A DNA stretch of 64,000 bases from Chryseobacterium sp. JJR-5R (GCF_034047335.1 NZ_CP139137.1:930001-994000), one strand, 5' to 3'; shown: positions 37,616 to 46,703, counted from the stretch's first letter. Program-made: numbers and translations. Notes: generated by a model not told the origin, from the sequence alone.

Positions 37616-38375
37616 TCCAGGCTTCGTTTAAAAAGATTTGAGAATTTTCCAGCCTTGTCTTCAGGAAATTGAAATAGACTTCCCTTATTTCATCCGGGCT
37701 TTCTTCTGCATCGTTCCAGTGCAGCCAGTCCTGAGGAATCAAATTCACGATTTCCCTGAAAATAGTGTCGTTCAGCACTTCATGGGCAAAGCGGTCAGCT
37801 TCATCAAGCAGGGTAGCCTGCGGAAGGAGAACATGGTCTTTTACATATTTAAACGGGGTCTTTGCCGCCGTATCGAAATGCTGCCACGAATGGTGGAAAT
37901 AAAAAGAGGCACCGTTATCAATAATCCATAGCTCTTTGTGCCACATCAGGAGATTGGTGTTCTTGAAAGTACGGTCGATATTCGTAATAAAAGCATCCAG
38001 CCAGACGATTTTGGAAGCCAGAAGCGGGTCTACCTGCACGCTTGAATCAAACGCGATTGCTTCAGAAAGATAATGCAGGCCTAAGTTCAGGCCTTCGGAA
38101 AATTTCAGGAGGTCCTGGATTTCTTCATCTGCCTCGGTTCTTCCGAAATCCACATCAAGGTTTGCGAAAACCAGTTCGGGAATCGGCAAACCCAACGCTT
38201 CGGTAATTTTACCGCCTAAGAGTTCGGAAATTAGCATTTTAACACCATGGCCTGCACCACGGAATTTTAAAACATACTTAAAATCATCATCAGCTTCTGC
38301 CAGCGCAGGAAGCGAACCACCTTCCCGAAGCGGCAGGATGTAACGCACGACCGTTACGGTTCTTGGATCCAACAT
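37602..38375 (-). CDS. HipA-like kinase
   Basis: A 257-aa protein resembling the kinase core of HipA but without the HipA N-terminal subdomain. Visible kinase features: FKYVLKFRGAG with a candidate ATP-binding Lys, the catalytic segment ITNIDRTFKNTNLL with Asp134, and the metal-binding WIIDNGASF with Asp153. HipA phosphorylates glutamyl-tRNA synthetase in Escherichia coli; the target of this small family is not established. No HipB-type antitoxin is next to it; instead, DUF3037 overlaps its 3' end. Confidence 0.85.
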   Translation of the reverse strand: MLDPRTVTVVRYILPLREGGSLPALAEADDDFKYVLKFRGAGHGVKMLISELLGGKITEALGLPIPELVFANLDVDFGRTEADEEIQDLLKFSEGLNLGLHYLSEAIAFDSSVQVDPLLASKIVWLDAFITNIDRTFKNTNLLMWHKELWIIDNGASFYFHHSWQHFDTAAKTPFKYVKDHVLLPQATLLDEADRFAHEVLNDTIFREIVNLIPQDWLHWNDAEESPDEIREVYFNFLKTRLENSQIFLNEAWNARG

Positions 38376-38558
38376 ACCGCAAAAATAAGGTTTTCCTTTG
38401 TGTTTAGGTCCATTTTTAATATTTTTAGGAAGCAGAAATTTTATCCGTTATAAAATTGACTTTATTTACAGGTGTTAATAATCCTTTGCATTAGAATCTG
38501 GGTTAAAATAAATCCTTATATTAAATAAAATAATCTGATCATCACTAAAAAGCAAAAT

Positions 38559-39419
38559 ATGGGAGTTACAAAAAAGCAGAATATCATCATTTCCAATCCT
38601 CAAACCAGGGATTTCCTTGCCGATGCCTATTACCCTGAAACAGAAGACCGGTTAACGTTACCACTGGTTATTTTTGTTCACGGTTACAAAGGCTATAAAG
38701 ACTGGGGCGCATGGAACCTGATGGCAGAAAAATTTGCGGAAGCCGGTTTTTTCTTTGTTAAATTCAATTTTTCACACAACGGGACAACAGTGGAAGACCC
38801 GCATAATTTTGCTGACCTTGAAGCCTTCGGGAATAACAATTATTCCAAAGAGCTTTCTGATTTAGGCGCTGTCATCGATTATTTTGTCCAGGATGAAAGA
38901 GTAGATGTCCATAAAATAGTCCTGATAGGCCACAGCAGGGGAGGAGGGATTTCAATCGTCAAAACGTATGAAGATGAAAGGATCCATGGACTGATTACCC
39001 TGGCCAGCGTTGATACCCTGGACCGGTTTCCGAAAAATGAAGCATTTGAAAACTGGAAGACCGCAGGTGTGTATTATGTAACCAACGGAAGGACGAAGCA
39101 GGAAATGCCCCATTATTATCAGTTCTACGAAGATTATGAGCAGCAGGAGCACCGTTTTGATGTGGAAAGGGCTACTGAAATGGCAAAAGCCCATGTCCTG
39201 ATTATCCACGGGACGCATGATGAAAGTGTTAGTGTAAAGAATGCGGAACATCTCCATATTCTACACCCCAATTCGGAGTTGTTTTTAATTGAAAATGCGG
39301 ACCATACCTTCGGTGCAAAGGAACCTTGGGAAAACAGTGAATTACCCACAGATCTTAATACGGCAACTGAGAAATGTATTGAATTTATCAGGGAAAATTT
39401 TATTTTTCAAAATGAATAG
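38559..39419 (+). CDS. Cytoplasmic alpha/beta hydrolase
   Basis: A 286-aa hydrolase with no signal peptide. It has an oxyanion segment VHGYKGYKDWGAW, the nucleophile elbow GHSRGGG, the Asp region IIHGTHDESV and the late His in NADHTFG. It resembles dienelactone hydrolase and FrsA/YqiA-like proteins; the substrate is unknown. Monocistronic. Confidence 0.88.
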   Translation: MGVTKKQNIIISNPQTRDFLADAYYPETEDRLTLPLVIFVHGYKGYKDWGAWNLMAEKFAEAGFFFVKFNFSHNGTTVEDPHNFADLEAFGNNNYSKELSDLGAVIDYFVQDERVDVHKIVLIGHSRGGGISIVKTYEDERIHGLITLASVDTLDRFPKNEAFENWKTAGVYYVTNGRTKQEMPHYYQFYEDYEQQEHRFDVERATEMAKAHVLIIHGTHDESVSVKNAEHLHILHPNSELFLIENADHTFGAKEPWENSELPTDLNTATEKCIEFIRENFIFQNE

Positions 39420-39501
39420 GAATATTTTATAGATACAGTATATCATTAATTAAAAATTCATATATTAGTGAAAAATACAATACCTTAAAATACAGATCAC
39501 T

Positions 39502-39708
39502 ATGAGAAAATCAAATCTAAAAGATGCTCAGAAATTAAGCAGAAATGCGCAGAAATCCATTATGGGACAGGCGCTTCCTTCATGCCCTCCGACCGGATGT
39601 TATGTCTACTCCGTAAAGGATGGTAATGACCGGTGTTTTGTTCTTCCGTGCCATACGGTATACGGTACCGTACGGCTGGTAGAAGGCAAGTACCAGTGCT
39701 GCTTTTAA
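39502..39708 (+). CDS. Small Cys-rich peptide with bacteriocin-type leader
   Basis: A 68-aa precursor-like peptide. The first 22 residues (MRKSNLKDAQKLSRNAQKSI plus MG) have the layout of the double-glycine leaders found on many short Chryseobacterium peptides, KLSRxxxKSIxGG, but the expected GG reads GQ (Gly22-Gln23). The remaining 45 or so residues contain six Cys (28, 33, 45, 50, 66, 67). This suggests export and cleavage by a peptidase-containing ABC transporter and disulfide or modified-peptide maturation, all by inference. No transporter or modification enzyme is nearby. A terminator follows directly. Confidence 0.72.
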   Translation: MRKSNLKDAQKLSRNAQKSIMGQALPSCPPTGCYVYSVKDGNDRCFVLPCHTVYGTVRLVEGKYQCCF

Positions 39709-39715
39709 ACACAAA

Positions 39716-39741
39716 AAAGGAGTGAATATGTTCACTCCTTT
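39716..39741. terminator. Terminator after the small peptide gene
   Basis: An 11-bp perfect stem (AAAGGAGTGAA / TTCACTCCTTT, loop TATG), with T-rich sequence on one side and A-rich on the other; works in both directions. It ends the peptide gene (+) and may also catch the flavin reductase transcript (-). Confidence 0.75.
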
Positions 39742-39804
39742 ATATTATGCTTATTAATTGATATAATGTTTTGCGAAACTTATTCAAAGTAACACATGTT
39801 TAAA

Positions 39805-40626
39805 TTATTTAATTAAAACGTTCCACGCTTCTTCAATTTTACTTTCCAATAATAACTGTTGTGCATTCTGGTGGACGGTTTCATCCGAATGATATGCTCC
39901 TGCAGGCAAAGTTTCTACATTCGCTAGCATTCCCAGATCGTTTCCGGTAAATATGCGGCTGAATTTTATTTCTTCGGGCAGTAGGTCAAAACCGATTCCT
40001 TTAGTAACCAAAGGCTTAGGAACTTCAAAAAGATGGCGTTCATTGTTCCTGGAATACCAGTTACCGCCAAGACGGGCAACCATATCCAGTTTTGCCTGGT
40101 CCAGATTGCCTTCTCCATTCAGGTATTCTTCGCGGATGTGGATTTTGATGACTTCACAGATGACCAGATTGCCTGCGCCTCCCTGATCGCCCAGGGATTT
40201 TATTTCAAGGACTTTACATTCAAAGTTGACAGGGCATTGTTCAATCAGCTTAGGCTTAACCAGGTCAGCATCTTTCATGGTAAGGCCTGATTTGATAAAC
40301 TCATTAATGCCGTCTCCATATTCTGTGGAAGCCAGCGAAATCTGCTGTACAATCGGAAAATTGACCGTTCCGATGACTACTTCAGGGACTTCCAGTACAT
40401 TTTCCAGGGTATGCTTCGTCGTATTGTCACGCACCCTTCTCGAAGGTGAAAAAATCAGGACCGGCGGAACCGTGCTGAACATATTGAAAAAACTGAAAGG
40501 CGACAGATTACTGTTGCCGTCTTTATCCACTGTTGATGCCAGAGCAATCGGACGTGGTGAAACGGCCGTCTGCATAATAGTTTGTAATTGTACTGCGGAT
40601 ATATCAGATGGGGTTACTGTTTTCAT
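39805..40626 (-). CDS. Flavin reductase-like domain protein
   Basis: A 273-aa protein with the FMN-binding split-barrel of flavin reductases: RPIALASTVDKDGNSNLSPFSFFNMFS, then IFSPSRR and the DTxKHTLEN-like segment with the long C-terminal extension. Such proteins reduce flavin or act as FMN-containing enzymes. It lies downstream of fumarylacetoacetase in the tyrosine-degradation region, but its role in the pathway is not established. The ATG at 40626 (MKTVTP) is favoured over 40641. Confidence 0.85.
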   Translation of the reverse strand: MKTVTPSDISAVQLQTIMQTAVSPRPIALASTVDKDGNSNLSPFSFFNMFSTVPPVLIFSPSRRVRDNTTKHTLENVLEVPEVVIGTVNFPIVQQISLASTEYGDGINEFIKSGLTMKDADLVKPKLIEQCPVNFECKVLEIKSLGDQGGAGNLVICEVIKIHIREEYLNGEGNLDQAKLDMVARLGGNWYSRNNERHLFEVPKPLVTKGIGFDLLPEEIKFSRIFTGNDLGMLANVETLPAGAYHSDETVHQNAQQLLLESKIEEAWNVLIK

Positions 40627-40670
40627 ATTTTTACTTAACACTTAAGATTTTTAAGTATTTAAAATAAAAA

Positions 40671-40727
40671 TACTTCGACTTAGCCCAGCAGTGAATCAAT
40701 GATGCCATGCTGAACGTAGCCGAAGCA
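40671..40727. repeat. REP-like imperfect inverted repeat
   Basis: Two 20-nt arms (starting TACTTCGACTTAG and TGCTGAACGTAGC) pair imperfectly around a 17-nt loop. The CTTCGACT...CAGCA pattern resembles short palindromic repeats that recur between genes in Chryseobacterium and Flavobacterium. Confidence 0.5.
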
Positions 40728-40759
40728 TTTATAAATTGATATTTTAAAAGCGGTTACAT

Positions 40760-42007
40760 TTATTTTGCAGGGATAATTTTACCCGAAACTTCACCGAAGC
40801 CTACTCTAATTCCTTCTTTTTCAGCCCAGGCTTTCATGGTTACCGTATCATTGTCGTTAATGAACTTCCTTTCCTCGCCGTTGCTTAAGCTGATCGGGTT
40901 CTGGCCTCTCCACGTCAGTTCAAGCATGGAACCGAAAGACTTCGGGTCGCTTCCTGAAATGGTTCCGCTGGCATACATGTCGCCAACTTCCACATTACAT
41001 CCGTTTACCGTATGATGGGCCAGCTGCTGGGCCATATTCCAGTACATATGCTTGTAGTTGCTTTCGGAGATCAGGGTGTGCTCGCCGTCTTCAGGCTGCA
41101 GGTATACTTCAAGATTGATATCGTAATTTTTATCGCCTTCAAATTTCAGGTAGTCTAAAACTTCAGGATCCTGTGTAGGCGAGGCGGCCCTGAACGGTTC
41201 CAAAGCTTCCAGCGTAACCACCCACGGAGAAACGGAAGAACCGAAATTTTTCGCCAGAAATGGTCCCAGCGGAACATATTCCCAGGACTGGATGTCTCTT
41301 GCCGACCAGTCATTAAAGACCACCATTCCGAAAATTGCATTTTCAGCATCCTGTGTTGAAATACTTTCTCCCATTTCTGTATTCTGGTTGATGATAAAAG
41401 CCATTTCCAGTTCGAAATCAAGCTGGTTACAAGGTCCGAAAACCGGCTGATCTGCATCGGCAGGTTTCATCTGGCCTTTAGGACGGTTGATTTCCGTACC
41501 TGAAACCACAATTGAGGAGGCTCTTCCATGGTATCCTACCGGCAGGTGTTTCCAGTTCGGAAGCAAAGCATTAGCCGGGTCCCTGAACATTTTTCCTACG
41601 TTGGTGGCATGTTCGATGCTGCTGTAGAAATCCGTATAGTTCGGAATGTGAACCGGCATCATCATCTTTACCTGGTCCGGCTCATAAAAAGCGGCTTCAA
41701 TCGTTTTCTGATCTTTTGATAAGATAGAACCTTCCAGCAGCAATTCCTGGATTTTCAGACGGGCAGCATTGGTGATGGGTTTTCCGAGTTCAATAAACTC
41801 GTTCAGGGTATAGGCTTCAAAAACATTGTCTTCAAGGCCTTTGATCTCGTCAAAATAACTCAGGTCATGCAGGGTGGCAAGATCAACGATCTGATCGCCT
41901 ATTCTGGTACAGCATGCAATATATTCTTTATTAAAAACCGCTACTCCGAACGGGATATTGTGGATAGAAAAATCTGAATCTGAGGTATACTCTACAAATG
42001 ATTTCAT
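40760..42007 (-). CDS. fahA: Fumarylacetoacetase
   Basis: Last step of tyrosine degradation: fumarylacetoacetate to fumarate and acetoacetate. The 415-aa length and the eukaryote-like start (NIPFGVAVF ... CTRIGDQIVDL) match FAH. Recognisable segments are YTDFYSSIEHATNVGKMFRDP, LPVGYHGRASS, DFELEMAFII with metal ligands, and FNDWSARDIQSWEYVPLGPFLAKNFGSS given here only in part as WEYVPLGPF. Cytoplasmic. Other genes of the route (hppD, hmgA) follow at higher coordinates on the same strand. Confidence 0.95.
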   Translation of the reverse strand: MKSFVEYTSDSDFSIHNIPFGVAVFNKEYIACCTRIGDQIVDLATLHDLSYFDEIKGLEDNVFEAYTLNEFIELGKPITNAARLKIQELLLEGSILSKDQKTIEAAFYEPDQVKMMMPVHIPNYTDFYSSIEHATNVGKMFRDPANALLPNWKHLPVGYHGRASSIVVSGTEINRPKGQMKPADADQPVFGPCNQLDFELEMAFIINQNTEMGESISTQDAENAIFGMVVFNDWSARDIQSWEYVPLGPFLAKNFGSSVSPWVVTLEALEPFRAASPTQDPEVLDYLKFEGDKNYDINLEVYLQPEDGEHTLISESNYKHMYWNMAQQLAHHTVNGCNVEVGDMYASGTISGSDPKSFGSMLELTWRGQNPISLSNGEERKFINDNDTVTMKAWAEKEGIRVGFGEVSGKIIPAK

Positions 42008-42159
42008 ATTTTATAATTTAGGTTGGATTTATGTATCCGTTATACTTTGCCTGTATTATTCTTAAGTATTTGTACTGTGACAATGCCTTTTGCTGATGCT
42101 TCAGCAGAGACCCGGAGGTAATATGCAGATGATCGTAACCTCCGATAACGGTCAACTGT

Positions 42160-42633
42160 TTATTTTTTAAATTTCGTTTTAGAGAAAGATGATTCATCAA
42201 TCCACCGGTCTTTTGTATTGATGTCAATAAGGTAAAGGATGTTGTCCTGGCTGGTTAACAGCAGTGTCTTGGTTACGGGAATCGGGACTTTTTTATTCTC
42301 CAGCATATCCGCTCTCAGGGAGATGATATTTTTTCTGTTGCGTACGATGTCGCCTGAAAAAACATTGGAACTGCTTTCCCCAGTGGCTTTATCATCGAAG
42401 ACTTCTACATAAGTGGCTTTATTTTCTTTGATAACGATGAAGTCTCTTTCCGTATGATCTGCTTCATCTTTGATAAAAACAAATTTTTTATTATCAATAT
42501 TTACAGATTCCAGGTGCTGATTGACTCCTTTTCTCTCTTCAAGCCTGGTAAGGATGTCATTTAGTGAACCGTATTGTGCCTTTACACCGGATATTGTTCC
42601 GACGAATAAAATTCCGATGAATAATTTTCTCAT
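42160..42633 (-). CDS. Secreted hypothetical protein
   Basis: No family recognised. About 157 aa with a signal peptide (MRKLFIGILFVGTISGVKAQ), then a charged beta-rich region without catalytic motifs. The ATG at 42633 opens the signal peptide; an in-frame ATG at 42663 would overlap the hppD terminator. It sits inside the tyrosine-degradation cluster, but nothing links it to that pathway. Confidence 0.7.
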   Translation of the reverse strand: MRKLFIGILFVGTISGVKAQYGSLNDILTRLEERKGVNQHLESVNIDNKKFVFIKDEADHTERDFIVIKENKATYVEVFDDKATGESSSNVFSGDIVRNRKNIISLRADMLENKKVPIPVTKTLLLTSQDNILYLIDINTKDRWIDESSFSKTKFKK

Positions 42634-42647
42634 ATAAATGTGCTTAT

Positions 42648-42684
42648 AAAAAAGTTTTGTCAAGACTTTTCATCCTGACAAAAC
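42648..42684 (-). terminator. Terminator of hppD
   Basis: A 9-bp perfect stem (GTTTTGTCA / TGACAAAAC) followed by T6 on the minus strand, immediately past the hppD stop. Confidence 0.8.
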
Positions 42685-42700
42685 CTGATATGTTGTTAAA

Positions 42701-43831
42701 TTAAAGATTTCCTCTTTTTTCCTGCTCCCTTTCCAGTGCTTCAAACAATGCTTTGAAGTTACCCGCACCGAAACTCTGCGCTCCGTGTCTTTCAATAATC
42801 TCAAAAAACAGGGTAGGGCGGTCTTCTACAGGCTTGGTAAAGATCTGTAAAAGATATCCTTCTTCATCATGGTCAATTAGGATGCCAAGATCCTGCAGCC
42901 TTTTAAGATCTTCGTCAATGTGGCCCACGCGTTCAGGAACCATGTCATAATATGCTTCAGGCGGAGCAGAAAGAAATTCCACACCTCTTTTTTTAAGTTC
43001 CGTTACCGTGTGGATAATGTCTTTTGTTGCTACGGCAATATGTTGTACACCTTCCCCTTCATAAAAATCAAGATATTCTTCTACCTGGGATTTTTTTTTG
43101 CCTTCTGCAGGCTCATTGATCGGGAATTTTGCAAATCCGTTTCCGTTGGACATTACTTTAGACATCAAAGCAGAATATTCCGTATTGATCTGTTTGTCAT
43201 CAAAAGAAAGGATATTTACAAATCCCATTACTTTTTCATACCATTCTACGGTAGGCACCATTCTGTCCCAGTCTACATTTCCCACACAGTGGTCAACATA
43301 CAGCAAGCCTGCTTCTTCAGGCTTGTACGCGCTTTCCCACTTTTCATATCCTGGCATAAACGGTCCGCTGTAATTTTTTCTTTCCACAAACATATGTATG
43401 GTTTCCCCGTAGGTATAAATTCCGGACATTCTCACTTCCCCGTTTTCGTCAGTCAGCGTTATTGGTTCCATGTACGGTTTCCCGCCTCTCTTTGTCGTTT
43501 CTTCAAAAGCTTTATAAGCGTCATCTACCCACAATGCCAAAACTTTCACTCCGTCACCGTGTTTTTTTACATGCTCGTTGATCGGAGAATCAGACTTTAA
43601 CCCTGTTGTAAGGACCAATCTGATTTTCCCCTGCTGGAGCACATAGGAAGCACGGTCTCTGACACCGGTTTCAGGCCCTGCATAGGCAACCGACTGAAAT
43701 CCGAAAGCCGTTTTGTAATAATGAGCTGCCTGCTTGGCATTCCCTACATAAAACTCAATATAATCGGTACCGTTAATCGGCAAGAAATTTTCTGCCTGGG
43801 CAATTTTTTCGGCAAATGTAAGTGTTGACAT
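42701..43831 (-). CDS. hppD: 4-hydroxyphenylpyruvate dioxygenase
   Basis: Non-haem iron enzyme of 376 aa converting 4-hydroxyphenylpyruvate to homogentisate in tyrosine breakdown. Two vicinal-oxygen-chelate halves. Iron-binding segments are YVDHCVGNV (first His), GVQHIAVATKDI (second His) and LFFEIIERHGAQSFGAGNFKALFEA (Glu), the last being the family's C-terminal signature, quoted here as FFEIIERHG and GAGNFKALFEA. Cytoplasmic. Followed by its own terminator. Confidence 0.96.
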   Translation of the reverse strand: MSTLTFAEKIAQAENFLPINGTDYIEFYVGNAKQAAHYYKTAFGFQSVAYAGPETGVRDRASYVLQQGKIRLVLTTGLKSDSPINEHVKKHGDGVKVLALWVDDAYKAFEETTKRGGKPYMEPITLTDENGEVRMSGIYTYGETIHMFVERKNYSGPFMPGYEKWESAYKPEEAGLLYVDHCVGNVDWDRMVPTVEWYEKVMGFVNILSFDDKQINTEYSALMSKVMSNGNGFAKFPINEPAEGKKKSQVEEYLDFYEGEGVQHIAVATKDIIHTVTELKKRGVEFLSAPPEAYYDMVPERVGHIDEDLKRLQDLGILIDHDEEGYLLQIFTKPVEDRPTLFFEIIERHGAQSFGAGNFKALFEALEREQEKRGNL

Positions 43832-44029
43832 ATTTCTATTTTTACTTTTATATTATTAGGTATGCAAATTACGAATTTCTTACTAATACGAAAAATATTA
43901 ACGAACAATCGTCAGGTAAGTTTAATGATGGGCTTATAAAATTTCAGATTTAAGAATTTTATTCCACAGGAGCAGCCCGGACTGCCGGTTTTTAATTAAC
44001 CCAGCCATATCTGCATCCTGAAAAACAGA

Positions 44030-45304
44030 TTAATGGCTGAATCGCTCATACGCTGCTTTTTCCAGCATTTCCCTGTCATCAGGATGGGCAATGCTGATGA
44101 GCTCCTGCGCCCTCTGCTTAAGGTTTTTCCCGTACAGGTAAGCCGTTCCGTATTCGGTAACCACCCAGTGGATATGGCCGCGTGTGGTTACTACGCCTGC
44201 TCCCGGTTTCAGATAAGGGACAATGCGGGAAACCCCTCTTTTTGTCCTTGATGTGATGGCGATGATCGGTTTTCCGTCTTCACTCAATGCGGCGCCCCTC
44301 ATAAAATCCATCTGTCCGCCGATCCCGCTGTACTGCATAGTCCCGATAGAATCTGCGCATACCTGCCCCGTGAGGTCAATTTCAATGGCAGAATTAATGG
44401 CCACCATTTTTTTGTTTCTCATGATGTTGATCGGGAAATTCACATTGCTCACATCATTAAAGGAGAATACCGTATTGTCATCTACATAGTCATATAACCT
44501 TCTGGTCCCGAAGCAGAAGCTGGTAATGGTTTTATTGTCATTATAGCCTTTGTATTTATTGTTGATCACATCATTCTGGATCAGGTCGATTACTCCGTCA
44601 CTCAGCATTTCGGTGTGAATGCCGAGATCTTTGTGGTTGCCCAGGCATTTTAAAACCGCATCGGGGATGGTGCCGATCCCCATCTGAAGCGTAGAACGGT
44701 CTTCAATCAGTTCCGCAACATTTTTCCCGACTTCCATTTCTTCAGGCCCCACTTTCGATCCGTAATCTACGGTAGGGAGCTCTTCTTCGTGCCATACCAG
44801 TTTGGTGATCTTGCTGATATGGATCATTCCGTCCCCATGCGTCCTGGGCATCAGCGGATTAACGATGGCAACAATGATTTTTGCACTGTCCACGGCGGCT
44901 CTTGCCACATCTACCGAAGTTCCCAAGGTACAGAATCCATGTTTATCCGGCGGTGAAACGGTAACCAGGGCTACATCAAGAGGCAGGATGTTTTTCCTGA
45001 ACAGAATAGGGATTTCACTTAAAAACACCGGAACGAAATCGCCTCTGTCCGAATTTACGGCATCCCGCACCGGAGCGGAAACAAACAGTGAATTCACGAA
45101 AAATTTATCCTTATATTCCGGCTTGGCAATTTCTACATTTCCCTGCTGGGTAATAGAAACCATTTCCACGTTATCCAGCCGGTGCGCCTGCCTTGCCATT
45201 TCGTCAATCAGGTAGTTCGGGGTACAGGCACTTCCGTGAAAAAATACGCGGTTCCCGCTTTTGATGGTATAAATGGCTTCTTCTGCGCTGATATATTGAT
45301 CCAT
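44030..45304 (-). CDS. Acetyl-CoA hydrolase/CoA-transferase (4-hydroxybutyrate CoA-transferase type)
   Basis: A 424-aa class I CoA transferase. It has the LGTSVDVARAAVDSAKI region, the GIHTEMLSDG segment that holds the catalytic Glu (near residue 230), and GIGGQMDFMRGAALS. It would move CoA between short acyl groups; donors and acceptors are unknown. Its place among tyrosine-degradation genes invites a role in acetoacetate or acetate handling, but this is inference. Start at 45304 (MDQYISAEEA). Confidence 0.88.
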   Translation of the reverse strand: MDQYISAEEAIYTIKSGNRVFFHGSACTPNYLIDEMARQAHRLDNVEMVSITQQGNVEIAKPEYKDKFFVNSLFVSAPVRDAVNSDRGDFVPVFLSEIPILFRKNILPLDVALVTVSPPDKHGFCTLGTSVDVARAAVDSAKIIVAIVNPLMPRTHGDGMIHISKITKLVWHEEELPTVDYGSKVGPEEMEVGKNVAELIEDRSTLQMGIGTIPDAVLKCLGNHKDLGIHTEMLSDGVIDLIQNDVINNKYKGYNDNKTITSFCFGTRRLYDYVDDNTVFSFNDVSNVNFPINIMRNKKMVAINSAIEIDLTGQVCADSIGTMQYSGIGGQMDFMRGAALSEDGKPIIAITSRTKRGVSRIVPYLKPGAGVVTTRGHIHWVVTEYGTAYLYGKNLKQRAQELISIAHPDDREMLEKAAYERFSH

Positions 45305-45420
45305 AATGAAATTTTAGTACTTATTATTTACGATTTTCTTTACTTAAAGATAGTCCATATTGCGTTGATGCATCTAATGTTTCTAAAGAACATTTGTCAT
45401 GTTTTTAATGATTTTAAAAA

Positions 45421-45458
45421 ATAAAAAGGACCAGATATCTCTATCCGGTCCTTTTTAT
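45421..45458 (-). terminator. Terminator of hmgA
   Basis: A 12-bp stem (ATAAAAAGGACC / GGTCCTTTTTAT, loop 14) past the hmgA stop; the minus strand continues with TTTTTATTT-like sequence. Confidence 0.8.
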
Positions 45459-45485
45459 TACAGGTAATTTTCGTTCAGGTGCAAC

Positions 45486-46673
45486 TTATTCCTGCAGCCT
45501 GTCTTTCATGCTGTGGTCTTCACTTTCCAGCCATGAAGTCTTATAGGAAGGATCTTCCACTTTCAGGGCTTCTTCCGTGATCTGCAAAGGACGGAACGGA
45601 TCTACCATGACGGCATATTCCTCCGTGAATTTCTTGCCGATGCTTCTTTCCATGGCTCCGGGATGTGGCCCGTGAACGATGCCTCCCGGGTGAAGGGTGA
45701 AATCCATTAAATCGATGTGGTTACGGCTCATAAAGTCACCTTCCGTGTAGAACAAAACCTCATCGGAATCGATATTGGAATGGTTGTAAGGCGCCGGAAT
45801 GGCCATCGGATGATAGTCATACATTCTTGCACAGAAGGAACACACCACGAAATTATGTGCCTCAAAAGTCTGGTGAACCGGCGGCGGCTGGTGGATCCTG
45901 CCGGTGATCGGTTCGAAATTTTTGATATTGAATTTATAAGGATAAAAATACCCGTCCCAGCCTACAACATCAAAAGGATGCGTTGCATAGATAAAATCCG
46001 TAATCTGGTTTTCTTTTTTGACTTTGATTAAAAATTCCCCCTTTTCGTCTTTTGGTTCCTTAAATGCAGGAGCAATGATGTCTCTTTCGCAGAACGGGGA
46101 ATGCTCCAGCAATTGTCCGAATTCGTTCCTGTACCGCTTCGGCGTATAAATCGGGGAATGGCTTTCCACCACAAAGAAAACGGTATCATCAGAATTAAAT
46201 TCAGCCTGATAAATGGTGCCTCTCGGAATAATAAGATAATCACCCACTGAAAACTCCAGATCACCGACAAAAGTTTTTAAAATTCCGCTTCCGTGGTGAA
46301 CATAAAGAAGCTCGTCACATTCTGCATTCTTATAGAAATAATCCATCGATTTCCTGGGCTTTGATAATCCCATTTTCAGGTCATTATTGACCATCAGGAA
46401 CTTCCGGCTGTCCATAAAATCATCCTCGGGAGTTACATTCATCCCTTTAAACATTCTCGGGGTCACGTTTTTGGCGACTGCGATTTTAGGCGTCACATCC
46501 TTTGCCTCACCGATCGATTTGATCTGGGTAGGGCGGTGGGTATGGTACAGCAAAGACGAAATTCCGTGGAACCCTTCCGTCCCGAAAAGCTGCTCGTAAT
46601 AGAATTTACCTTCCGGCGATTTGAAGACCGTATGCCTTTTCTGTGGGATATTTCCCGACTGATGATATCTCAT
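45486..46673 (-). CDS. hmgA: Homogentisate 1,2-dioxygenase
   Basis: Opens the ring of homogentisate to maleylacetoacetate, second oxygenase step of tyrosine degradation. The protein is 395 aa, cytoplasmic, with a cupin-type core. The iron site lies in TLHPGGIVHGPHPGA, and the conserved Glu region in SIGKKFTEEYAVMVD. Start MRYHQSGNIPQKRH agrees with the shorter Bacteroidota form of the enzyme. A -7 element TACATTTG (minus strand, 46696-46703) lies 22 nt upstream. Confidence 0.94.
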   Translation of the reverse strand: MRYHQSGNIPQKRHTVFKSPEGKFYYEQLFGTEGFHGISSLLYHTHRPTQIKSIGEAKDVTPKIAVAKNVTPRMFKGMNVTPEDDFMDSRKFLMVNNDLKMGLSKPRKSMDYFYKNAECDELLYVHHGSGILKTFVGDLEFSVGDYLIIPRGTIYQAEFNSDDTVFFVVESHSPIYTPKRYRNEFGQLLEHSPFCERDIIAPAFKEPKDEKGEFLIKVKKENQITDFIYATHPFDVVGWDGYFYPYKFNIKNFEPITGRIHQPPPVHQTFEAHNFVVCSFCARMYDYHPMAIPAPYNHSNIDSDEVLFYTEGDFMSRNHIDLMDFTLHPGGIVHGPHPGAMERSIGKKFTEEYAVMVDPFRPLQITEEALKVEDPSYKTSWLESEDHSMKDRLQE

Positions 46674-46695
46674 TTTACTCTTGTATGTCGTTTCT

Positions 46696-46703
46696 CAAAT
46701 GTA
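46696..46703 (-). promoter_or_regulatory. -7 element of hmgA
   Basis: TACATTTG on the minus strand fits TAnnTTTG, 22 nt before the hmgA start. No -33 TTTG at the usual spacing. Confidence 0.35.

Noticed and set aside
37602..38375. Calling this a HipBA toxin-antitoxin module
   Set aside because: No HipB-type repressor is adjacent and the HipA N-terminal domain is missing.
42920..43600. 226-codon plus-strand frame opposite hppD
   Set aside because: Unusually long, but opposite a clearly conserved enzyme; no motif.
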